From NCBI GenBank assembly GCA_002787295.1, contig PCWJ01000052.1:3206-8903 (forward strand): a DNA stretch of 5,698 bases, read 5' to 3'. Of the stretch, positions 1 through 4,921 are shown one piece after another. The notes beneath the pieces were generated by a model. It was not told where the DNA came from, did no database searches, and was given only the letters and a program-made list of their open reading frames with translations. Source of the stretch: Candidatus Nealsonbacteria bacterium CG11_big_fil_rev_8_21_14_0_20_37_68. GTDB lineage: Bacteria; Patescibacteriota; Minisyncoccia; Minisyncoccales; GCA-002782225. Each line of letters begins with the position of its first letter. Within the stretch, counting starts at the first letter, position 1. A program made the position numbers and the translations under genes.

Positions 1-7
1 CGGGAGT

Positions 8-43
8 TCTGCCGAGCTCCGCCGACTGGCGGAGCGAGGCAGA
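8..43. repeat. GC-rich palindromic hairpin element
   Basis: This is a near-perfect inverted repeat. TCTGCC (8-13) pairs with GGCAGA (38-43), and GCTCCGCC (16-23) pairs with GGCGGAGC (28-35). The loop is GACT, and a symmetric GA/GA internal mismatch separates the two stems. It stands out as a GC-rich island in AT-rich sequence. A loosely T-rich stretch follows, so it could terminate a gene lying to the left, but there is no tight U-tract. It shares the CCGCC/GGCGG style of the palindrome inside the Hsp20 gene (1519-1562), so a dispersed repeat family is a plausible alternative. The hairpin is certain at sequence level; its role is not. Confidence 0.7.
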
Positions 44-98
44 TTCTTATGTTTTCTTTTACATTATTTCCCAAAAATTTTCAAGATCATGGCTGAAC

Positions 99-126
99 TT
101 TACTTTTTTAATTGTTTTGCTAAGAT
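99..126 (+). promoter_or_regulatory. possible promoter of the ClpP-like gene (extended -10)
   Basis: TTTACT (99-104) and TAAGAT (121-126) are separated by 16 bases, and TGC lies directly before the -10 as in extended -10 promoters. Each hexamer matches the sigma-70 consensus at four of six positions. The predicted start near 133 would give a 5' leader of about 100 bases before the ATG at 231. The match is modest, and other AT-rich hexamers nearby (for example TAAAAT at 146-151) lack a good partner. Transcription from further left is also possible. Confidence 0.3.
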
Positions 127-247
127 TATCTAAGCTCTTTGTTAATAAAATAATCGAAGGATGCGAATTATTTCGTATATACTAGAATATGAATTGATTG
201 ATGAAGTATTCGAAGAAAGAAGGAGGAGGGATGAAAAGGATTTTAGA
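104..247 (+). pseudogene. possible decayed 3' end of a second clpP-like gene
   Basis: The frame at 185-247 reads EYELIDEVF followed by a charged tail and stops at TAG 245-247. ClpP proteins characteristically end in EYGLIDEV-type sequence, and the intact gene next door ends EYGLIDEVI. Just upstream, in another frame (about 147-182), NKIIEGCELFRIY resembles the segment before that ending (KTLLQDCRLDRYF in the neighbour). The two pieces are joined by a frameshift and would need about 16 missing bases. In the same frame as the tail, an ATG at 161 would give a 28-codon reading frame (161-247) overlapping the real start at 231. The fragment is short, so chance similarity or a leader peptide remain alternatives. 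Confidence 0.3.
220..226 (+). promoter_or_regulatory. ribosome binding site setting the ClpP-like start
   Basis: AAGGAGG lies 4 bases before the ATG at 231. The in-frame TTG at 198 and ATG at 201 have no purine-rich site upstream, and translating from them would read the Shine-Dalgarno itself as Glu-Gly-Gly-Gly. The start at 231 is therefore preferred. Confidence 0.8.
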
Positions 248-752
248 AAAACACGGAGTAAAACCAGAATATGTGAAATGGATAGATAAACCCATTGAGA
301 GAGATTTTATAAGATTATTAATAGAAGAAATAGACAAGCTTCTACCTACCACAGAGATATTTGGTTTTATAATTACTTCCGGGGGAGGCAATCCCGATCA
401 GTCTCTATCTCTGGTCGATTACATTAGGACTAACAGAATAAGGGTAATTACTTTAGCCTTGGGAGCTGTGGGTTCAGCTGCGATAGATATTTTAGAATTA
501 GGGGAGAAAAGGTTAATGACTAAAAATAGCAGTTTAATGCTTCACGAGGGTGTAACCAGCCAAGAAAAAGATACACTAACTAATGTTGCTAGCTATGCTA
601 AGTATATTGAGATGATAAGAAATGTGCGATTTAAATTATGGGCAAAAAGAACCGGAAAACCTTTAAAAACTCTATTACAGGATTGTAGATTGGATAGATA
701 TTTTACGGCCCAGGAAGCAAAGGAGTATGGGTTAATTGACGAAGTGATCTAA
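231..752 (+). CDS. divergent ClpP-family serine peptidase
   Basis: This 173-aa protein has the ClpP/crotonase fold signature. The predicted catalytic triad is complete: Ser82 in GAVGSAA (matching ClpP GxAxS), His105 in MLHEGV (matching MIHQP) and Asp155 in LDRYFTAQEA (matching ERDRFLSA). The C-terminus EYGLIDEVI is typical of ClpP. Differences from classical ClpP are visible. The protein is about 20 residues shorter, mostly by losing the N-terminal axial-loop region. The SPGG oxyanion-hole motif reads SGGG (residues 50-53), and the Met after the nucleophile is Ala. ClpP forms cytoplasmic barrels that degrade proteins fed by an AAA+ unfoldase; here clpX and clpA are absent, but a CDC48-type ATPase lies two genes away. 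No signal peptide or membrane segment is seen. It could instead be a ClpP-like peptidase that works alone. Family assignment is firm; partner and substrate are unknown. Confidence 0.85.
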   Translation: MKRILEKHGVKPEYVKWIDKPIERDFIRLLIEEIDKLLPTTEIFGFIITSGGGNPDQSLSLVDYIRTNRIRVITLALGAVGSAAIDILELGEKRLMTKNSSLMLHEGVTSQEKDTLTNVASYAKYIEMIRNVRFKLWAKRTGKPLKTLLQDCRLDRYFTAQEAKEYGLIDEVI

Positions 753-785
753 TCCACCCTTTTTTGTATTTAGATAAGATGACTA

Positions 786-813
786 TTGACTTTTTGTTCA
801 GGATTCTTAAAAT
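786..813 (+). promoter_or_regulatory. sigma-70-type promoter of the Hsp20-like gene
   Basis: TTGACT (786-791) and TAAAAT (808-813) are spaced by 16 bases, each matching consensus at five of six positions. The predicted transcript begins near 820, about 29 bases before the start codon. No CIRCE or HAIR heat-shock operator is visible around it. Confidence 0.6.
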
Positions 814-836
814 AAATTTAGGACTTCAAAATCAAG

Positions 837-847
837 AAAGGAGGTGA
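837..847 (+). promoter_or_regulatory. full-length Shine-Dalgarno of the Hsp20-like gene
   Basis: AAAGGAGGTGA is an almost complete complement of the 16S rRNA 3' end and lies directly before the ATG at 849. It predicts strong translation and supports a bacterial host. Confidence 0.85.
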
Positions 848-848
848 A

Positions 849-1682
849 ATGAAAAGAGGAGTACCGCCGAGAGGATCGATTCCGGGCAAAAACCCAAGAG
901 GCAAAGTAAGTGGCGATGCTAATCTTGGTAATTTTTTAGGAATAGGAGGTCTTTTAGAAGGTCTATTTAAAGGCGTAGGCAAGACCATTGAGAGTATTCA
1001 AAATCTTAATTTGGAAGATTTAGAGAAGTTGGCTGAAGCTCAGGGGAATGAAAAAGCTAAGGAAAACATAAGAGAACTAAAAAAAAGAATGGGGAAACGC
1101 GAAGAAAAAGGGATTCGTATCGGTGATCTTTTTGGTGAAGGATTGGATTTAAGCAAATTAATTGAATTTGCTGCAAAACATGGCGGAGAATTTTCTCAAA
1201 AATTTGCCGGCGGAAAAGGAGTAGTTCAGGGTGGAATAAGGGGTCACATAATGGGGATACCTTTTGGCGGAAAAGATTTGCCACTGGAAAGAAGTGGAGC
1301 GCAAGACACGAAATTCGAAGTTAGGGGTACTCGCCCGAAACGGACACCTAAAACTGAGAAAACCATGGCGCCGGAAGAAGCTGATCTAAGGGAACTGGAG
1401 ATAGACCCAATCGAAGAAGAGGAAAACTGCTTCAAGGTACGAGGCTATATGGCGGGAGTTGACAAAGGAAACATAACCTGCGAAGTCAGAGAAAACGGGA
1501 CTGTTTTAAGAATTTCTACCTGCCCGCCAGAGCCTTCGGCTCAGGCCGATGGCAGGCGGGCTGAGGAAAGAAGAAGGTATGAAAAAGAAGTCACCCTTCC
1601 ATCACCTGTAATCAAAAAAGTCAATTGGAGTTATATAAATGGAGTTCTAGAAGTTACTTTGACAAAAAAGAAATCCAAATAG
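849..1682 (+). CDS. Hsp20/alpha-crystallin-like protein with long N-terminal region
   Basis: This 277-aa protein has an alpha-crystallin-like domain at about residues 194-274. The strand pattern CFKVRGYMAGVDKGNITCEV, then TVLRIS, then YEKEVTLP, and finally the signature NGVLEVTL is the usual Hsp20 order. Small heat-shock proteins are ATP-independent cytoplasmic holdases. The N-terminal 190 residues are unusual: Gly-rich stretches (26-45 and 120-143), a charged helical stretch (55-88) and an acidic segment (175-193). The protein ends right after the last strand with KKKSK and has no C-terminal IxI/V anchor, so canonical sHsp oligomerisation is doubtful. Residues about 225-238 are encoded by a GC-rich palindrome and sit in the beta5-beta7 loop. 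The gene has its own promoter and terminator, which separates it from cdc48. A relation to gas-vesicle GvpH-type Hsp20 proteins is possible, but no gvpA is present in the window. The domain call is good; the client is unknown. Confidence 0.8.
   Translation: MKRGVPPRGSIPGKNPRGKVSGDANLGNFLGIGGLLEGLFKGVGKTIESIQNLNLEDLEKLAEAQGNEKAKENIRELKKRMGKREEKGIRIGDLFGEGLDLSKLIEFAAKHGGEFSQKFAGGKGVVQGGIRGHIMGIPFGGKDLPLERSGAQDTKFEVRGTRPKRTPKTEKTMAPEEADLRELEIDPIEEEENCFKVRGYMAGVDKGNITCEVRENGTVLRISTCPPEPSAQADGRRAEERRRYEKEVTLPSPVIKKVNWSYINGVLEVTLTKKKSK
1519..1562 (+). repeat. palindromic element inserted in frame in the Hsp20-like gene
   Basis: GCCCGCC (1522-1528) pairs with GGCGGGC (1555-1561). Inside these arms a second hairpin is formed by GAGCC (1530-1534) and GGCTC (1538-1542) around TTC. 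An alternative pairing is CCTGCC (1519-1524) with GGCAGG (1551-1556). The stretch is far richer in GC than the surrounding gene. It encodes a Pro/Ala/Arg-rich segment, CPPEPSAQADGRRA, that is unlike Hsp20 sequence. The reading frame stays open through it. This resembles, in principle, the palindromic elements of Rickettsia that insert in genes without breaking the frame; no homology to those is claimed. Confidence 0.6.
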
Positions 1683-1691
1683 GAAGAGATT

Positions 1692-1725
1692 AAAGGCTCG
1701 GGTTATTCCACCCCGAGCTTTTTAT
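1692..1725 (+). terminator. intrinsic terminator after the Hsp20-like gene
   Basis: GCTCGGG (1696-1702) pairs with CCCGAGC (1712-1718) around a 9-base loop. The stem is extended by AAAG/TTTT pairs and followed by TTTTTATTT. It lies 10 bases after the stop codon, so most transcripts should end before cdc48. Confidence 0.85.
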
Positions 1726-1729
1726 TTAG

Positions 1730-1758
1730 TTGACTTAATTAAGACGCCTTGTTATAAT
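1730..1758 (+). promoter_or_regulatory. strong sigma-70 promoter of the CDC48-family gene
   Basis: TTGACT (1730-1735) and a perfect TATAAT (1753-1758) are separated by the optimal 17 bases. The predicted start near 1765 falls inside the AT-rich inverted repeat at 1759-1788, leaving a 5' leader of about 45 bases. Confidence 0.8.
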
Positions 1759-1788
1759 TTATTAGAATATTAAAATGTTCTTTAATAA
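1759..1788 (+). promoter_or_regulatory. AT-rich inverted repeat at the cdc48 transcription start
   Basis: TTATTA (1759-1764) and GAATATT (1765-1771) pair with AATGTTC (1774-1780) and TAATAA (1783-1788). The loop is AA, with one G-T pair and a two-base TT bulge. It directly abuts the -10 box and ends before the Shine-Dalgarno. It could be a repressor operator or a 5' end hairpin in the transcript. AT-rich DNA forms such repeats by chance, so confidence in a function is limited. Confidence 0.35.
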
Positions 1789-1798
1789 TAAAAAGTGA

Positions 1799-1803
1799 GG
1801 GAG
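1799..1803 (+). promoter_or_regulatory. ribosome binding site setting the CDC48 start
   Basis: GGGAG lies 6 bases before the ATG at 1810. The in-frame GTG at 1795 precedes this purine-rich stretch and has only A-rich sequence before it, so 1810 is the better start. Confidence 0.7.
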
Positions 1804-1809
1804 AGGAAA

Positions 1810-3972
1810 ATGAAAGAAATTGAACTTAAGGTAGTCGAAGCCGAAACCAAAGATGTTGGAAGAGTAATCGCCAGAATTGACCCAAACGATATGCAGCTTT
1901 GCGAAATTGAGGCTGGCGGTATTGTTGAAATTCAGGGAAAAAGATCTACTGTAGCCAAGGTTATGCCAACTTACCCGCAAAAGCGAAAGAATGGAATCAT
2001 TCAGATAGATGGGATTACTAGAAAAAATGCCGAAGTTGGAATCGATGATCAGGTGAAAATAAGGAGAGTTTCCTGTAAAGATGCCACGCTGGTAATTTTT
2101 TTGCCAAAGGAATCTTTAACTAAACCCATTCCCAGTGAAACACTAAAAGCAAAGATAGAGGCGGTTCCCCTAACACAAGGAGATTTAGTAAGGATCACTC
2201 TTTTTGGAACTCAAACTTTAGAATTTATTGCAGAGAAAGTTGAGCCCGAGTTATTCCCGGTAATTATTAGACCCAAAACTGAGATAAGAATAAAAGGTGC
2301 ACCGCGAGGAGAAAAGCCTACCGGTGCTTGCTACGAAGACGTTGGGGGGTTACACAAACAGATTCAGAGATTGCGAGAAATGATTGAGTTACCTTTAAGA
2401 TATCCTGAGGTTTTTGAAAGACTGGGAATAGGAGCTCCCAAAGGTGTGTTATTATATGGTCCTACTGGTTGCGGTAAGACTCTTCTTGCTCGGGCAGTAG
2501 CCAATGAAACCGATGCTTATTTTACTCATGCAAGTGGTCCGGAAATTATACATAAATTTTATGGAGAATCAGAAGCCCATTTAAGAAAGATATTTGAAAC
2601 AGCTCAACAAAATGCCCCGGGCATAATCTTCTTAGACGAGATAGAAGCTATTGGTTCAAAACGGGAGGAAGTAAGAGGAGACCAGCAGGTTGAACGGAGA
2701 GTTACTGCCCAACTTTTAGCCTTAATGGATGGGTTAAAAGAAAGGGGGCAAGTTGTGGTTATATCGGCTACTAATACTCCTGATTTGCTCGATCCTAGTT
2801 TAAGACGGCCTGGACGTTTTGATAGAGAAATTGAGATTTCAGTTCCAGATATTGATGGCCGAAGAGAGATTTTAGATATTCATACTCGAGGAATGCCCCT
2901 GGCAGAAGATGTAGAATTGCAGAAGTTAGCCGAAATTACACATGGTTTTTCCGGAGCTGACCTTGAATCTCTCTGCCGAGAAGCAGCAATGAATGTTCTC
3001 CGGACTGTTATACCTGATATTAACTTTGCTCTAGAAAAAATTCCTTATGAGAAAATAATGGCTCTTGAAGTAAAAATGGATGATTTTCGAGAAGCACTGA
3101 AAGAAGTCAGACCTTCTCTCTTACGAGAAGCTTTTCTGAAAACTCCGGATGTTACCTGGGACGATGTCGGAGGACTGGATGAAGTTAAACAAATTCTCCA
3201 AGATACCATTGAATATCCCCTTAAATATGGTTATTTGTTTGAACATGTTAAAACCTCACCATCCAAGGGAATTTTGCTTTACGGGCCTCCCGGAACTGGA
3301 AAAACCCTAGTTGCTAAGGCAGTGGCTAAAGAATCAGGAGTTAATTTTGTTGCCGTAAAAGGTCCTCAGTTGATGTCAATGTGGGTGGGGAAAACCGAAG
3401 AAGGAATAAGAGAGCTATTTAAAAGAGCAAGGCAAACTACTCCTTGTATCATCTTTTTTGATGAAATCGACGCCATTGCTCCTCGGAGGTCAGGTCTAGA
3501 TTCCTCCCGGGTTTCAGAAAGGGCAGTAAGCCAGATCCAGACAGAATTGGATGGAATTGAAGAACTAAAGGGAGTAGTGGTTTTAGCTGCTACCAACCGA
3601 AAAGATTTACTGGATGAGGCTCTTTTGCGGGCAGGGCGATTTGATTTTCAAATAGAGTTCCCTATTCCCGATAGAGAAACTAAACGAAAAATTTTTGAGA
3701 TTCATACTCGAGGGAAACCTCTATCTAGAGACATTGAGATTGAAAGGCTTATTGATCTTTTGGGTGAAGGGGCAACCGGCGCTGATATTGAAAGTCTCTG
3801 CCGTAAGGCTTCCTTGCTTGCCATCCGTGAATTTATTCATACTGCAAAAGATGTAAAAGATAAAAAGAAACTTTTTATCAGAATGTCCCATTTTGAAAAA
3901 GCTCTCAAAAGTATGGAAGGTAGTGGAGGAGAAAAGAAGAAGTTTAAGGAGCGCGTTGAAAAAGATTTCTAA
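1810..3972 (+). CDS. cdc48: CDC48/VAT-family double AAA ATPase
   Basis: This 720-aa protein is close to archaeal VAT length. The CDC48 N-terminal double-psi barrel and following N-domain cover about residues 1-165. The D1 module has DVGG at 177-180, Walker A GPTGCGKT (217-224), pore loop KFYG (249-252), Walker B IIFLDEIE (272-279), sensor-1 Asn322 and arginine fingers Arg333 and Arg336. The D2 module has DVGG at 452-455, Walker A GPPGTGKT (492-499), pore loop MWVG (524-527), Walker B IIFFDEID (547-554), Asn596 and Arg607/Arg610. Such proteins form hexamers that thread and unfold proteins or take apart complexes, using ATP, in the cytoplasm. D1 departs from the usual GPPGTGKT, and the D2 finger motif reads RAGRFD rather than RPGRFD. 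The C-terminus ends EKDF, with no HbYX tail for docking a proteasome-type peptidase. Both ATPase sites look competent. Its neighbours (ClpP-like, Hsp20-like) suggest protein quality control or complex remodelling. Confidence 0.95.
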   Translation: MKEIELKVVEAETKDVGRVIARIDPNDMQLCEIEAGGIVEIQGKRSTVAKVMPTYPQKRKNGIIQIDGITRKNAEVGIDDQVKIRRVSCKDATLVIFLPKESLTKPIPSETLKAKIEAVPLTQGDLVRITLFGTQTLEFIAEKVEPELFPVIIRPKTEIRIKGAPRGEKPTGACYEDVGGLHKQIQRLREMIELPLRYPEVFERLGIGAPKGVLLYGPTGCGKTLLARAVANETDAYFTHASGPEIIHKFYGESEAHLRKIFETAQQNAPGIIFLDEIEAIGSKREEVRGDQQVERRVTAQLLALMDGLKERGQVVVISATNTPDLLDPSLRRPGRFDREIEISVPDIDGRREILDIHTRGMPLAEDVELQKLAEITHGFSGADLESLCREAAMNVLRTVIPDINFALEKIPYEKIMALEVKMDDFREALKEVRPSLLREAFLKTPDVTWDDVGGLDEVKQILQDTIEYPLKYGYLFEHVKTSPSKGILLYGPPGTGKTLVAKAVAKESGVNFVAVKGPQLMSMWVGKTEEGIRELFKRARQTTPCIIFFDEIDAIAPRRSGLDSSRVSERAVSQIQTELDGIEELKGVVVLAATNRKDLLDEALLRAGRFDFQIEFPIPDRETKRKIFEIHTRGKPLSRDIEIERLIDLLGEGATGADIESLCRKASLLAIREFIHTAKDVKDKKKLFIRMSHFEKALKSMEGSGGEKKKFKERVEKDF

Positions 3973-3976
3973 AAGT

Positions 3977-4006
3977 AAGCCTCTGTTAAGTACGGAGGCT
4001 TTTCTG
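3977..4006 (+). terminator. intrinsic terminator after the CDC48-family gene
   Basis: AAGCCTC (3977-3983) pairs with GAGGCTT (3995-4001), followed by TTTCTGTTT. It begins 5 bases after the stop codon and should end the cdc48 transcript. Confidence 0.75.
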
Positions 4007-4044
4007 TTTGATTTTTTCTTTTTGATGAAGTAGGATTAAATATA

Positions 4045-4122
4045 ATGATTTCGAAAAGTTTTTAAAAAGCTAGAGAATTTAAAAAGGCAGTGGAAGATTT
4101 TTTAAAACAAAAACCCAGCTAA
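4045..4122 (+). pseudogene. possible small reading frame broken by a stop
   Basis: ATG at 4045 opens MISKSF, hits TAA at 4063-4065, and then the same frame continues as KAREFKKAVEDFLKQKPS to TAA at 4120-4122. The second part looks like a charged amphipathic helix. A weak AGGA lies 9 bases before the ATG, and TATAAT (4041-4046) overlaps it. It may be a remnant of a small gene or chance open sequence. The rest of the spacer from 4007 to 4110 holds nothing else I can support. Confidence 0.15.
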
Positions 4123-4138
4123 TTAATTAGCTGGGTTT
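4111..4138. repeat. perfect 28-bp palindrome, possible terminator
   Basis: Each 14-base arm is the exact complement of the other, with AAACCCAGCTAATT on the left. A hairpin with a TTAA loop would have 12 pairs. On the plus strand only TTTAAAC follows, a poor U-tract. On the minus strand the stem is followed by TTTTTGTTTT, a good one, so it would terminate leftward transcription best. No minus-strand gene lies to its right until 5617. It may insulate cdc48 from antisense transcription, or be a protein-binding site. Confidence 0.6.
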
Positions 4139-4142
4139 AAAC

Positions 4143-4171
4143 TTGCTTATTTAAAATTAATTTGCTATGAT
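4143..4171 (+). promoter_or_regulatory. extended -10 promoter of the two-gene operon
   Basis: TATGAT (4166-4171) has TGC directly before it (extended -10). TTGCTT (4143-4148) lies 17 bases upstream. The weak -35 is offset by the extended -10. The predicted start near 4178 leaves a leader of about 40 bases before the ATG at 4219. Confidence 0.55.
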
Positions 4172-4176
4172 AGCAA
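4162..4176. promoter_or_regulatory. palindrome centred on the -10 box, candidate operator
   Basis: TTGCTAT (4162-4168) and ATAGCAA (4170-4176) are exact reverse complements around one central G. The repeat covers the whole -10 box, a typical place for a repressor dimer to block RNA polymerase. No regulator gene is visible in the window. Confidence 0.4.
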
Positions 4177-4207
4177 GAACTCAGTTCATTGAAAATTAAA
4201 CAAAGGA

Positions 4208-4212
4208 AGAGG
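4208..4212 (+). promoter_or_regulatory. ribosome binding site setting the start at 4219
   Basis: AGAGG lies 6 bases before the ATG at 4219. The in-frame TTG at 4189 would add ten Lys/Arg-rich residues that are really the translated Shine-Dalgarno region, and it has no site of its own. Confidence 0.7.
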
Positions 4213-4218
4213 TTAAGG

Positions 4219-4911
4219 ATGCGAAAATTGTATTATGTGCCGATTATTCATTCACCAGAGGAAGCTGGGAGTTTTAAAGAGTTATTGCTTGAAAAAGAAA
4301 AAGAATTCAGAGGAGCTCAACTTGCAGTGTTTTTAAATGAGATTGATAAATTCTGGCAAGAAGTAGTTCGAAAGATAAAAAATCTTAATCTAGATTACTC
4401 TCGACTTTTTATTTATCAAGATAGCCATCCAGTAGAAACAACTATCCCTGAAGAGTTTAAGCAATTAGTTCAACAGAAACTTGGAGCAAAACTAAAAGCT
4501 AAGAGTAAAGAAGAGATTGCTCAGAAGCTAAGAGAGGTCGGGGTACCATTTTATAAAATCATTGCTAGGCTTGTAGAAAAAGGAGCTATTTTGCAAGGAA
4601 CGGAGAATATGGAATTAATTTGCCGAGAATGGCAGACGATAGATGAGTTAATAGAGCTCGCTAAGAAAGAAAAAGAAATCTTAAAAATGAATTATCCCCA
4701 AAGGGCAAAAAAACAAATTCAACTGGATAATAAAGTCTTAGAAATACATGAGAGGCGGGCTCAGATTCTTAAAAACCGCGATGAATTTATTGCCTGGCGA
4801 ATCAATGAAACTCTTCCTCAAAATAGAGTAGGCGTTCTCTTTATAGGAAGACTTCATCAAGTCGATAGGGAACTACAGAAATTTCCTGATATTAGAGTAA
4901 TCTATCTCTAG
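4219..4911 (+). CDS. conserved-looking protein of unknown function (230 aa)
   Basis: I cannot name this 230-aa protein. The sequence is soluble and helical, with no signal peptide or membrane segment. It opens with a beta-strand-like MRKLYYVPIIHSPEE and has YQDSHP at 66-71. A long charged helical middle runs from about 80 to 185. It ends with RDEFIAWRINETL (187-199) followed by a hydrophobic strand and Gly-x-x-His in VGVLFIGRLHQV (204-215). That ending recalls the C-terminal strand and GxxH of TraB/Tiki-type proteins, but the usual N-terminal catalytic motif of that family is not evident, so this is only a structural hint. From memory, similar sequences occur as hypothetical proteins near CDC48-type ATPases; I could not check this. 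It is the first gene of an operon with the zinc-ribbon/Hsp20-like protein, 10 bases apart, so the two probably work together. Confidence 0.75.
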   Translation: MRKLYYVPIIHSPEEAGSFKELLLEKEKEFRGAQLAVFLNEIDKFWQEVVRKIKNLNLDYSRLFIYQDSHPVETTIPEEFKQLVQQKLGAKLKAKSKEEIAQKLREVGVPFYKIIARLVEKGAILQGTENMELICREWQTIDELIELAKKEKEILKMNYPQRAKKQIQLDNKVLEIHERRAQILKNRDEFIAWRINETLPQNRVGVLFIGRLHQVDRELQKFPDIRVIYL

Positions 4912-4921
4912 GGAGGCGAAA

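Noticed and set aside
198..230. Upstream TTG/ATG start for the ClpP-like gene
   Set aside because: No ribosome binding site precedes it, and the extra eleven residues are the translated Shine-Dalgarno region of the start at 231.
182..391. Minus-strand open frame of 69 codons
   Set aside because: It is antisense to the ClpP-like gene, whose catalytic motifs prove the plus-strand frame; the peptide is low-complexity and Ser/Ile-rich.
753..848. Terminator between the ClpP-like and Hsp20-like genes
   Set aside because: There is a T-run (TTTTTT) after the stop, but no stem precedes it; read-through into the Hsp20-like gene is possible.
1535..1538. UUCG tetraloop in the in-gene palindrome
   Set aside because: The best pairing of GAGCC with GGCTC leaves a three-base loop, so the stable C(UUCG)G form would need a shifted, weaker stem.
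849..1682. Gas-vesicle cluster
   Set aside because: Hsp20 and CDC48-type genes can accompany gas-vesicle genes, but no GvpA, GvpN or GvpF/L-like protein is in the window, so this stays only an alternative.
3366..3596. Minus-strand open frame within the CDC48 D2 module
   Set aside because: It is fully antisense to conserved Walker B and sensor motifs and has no supporting signals.
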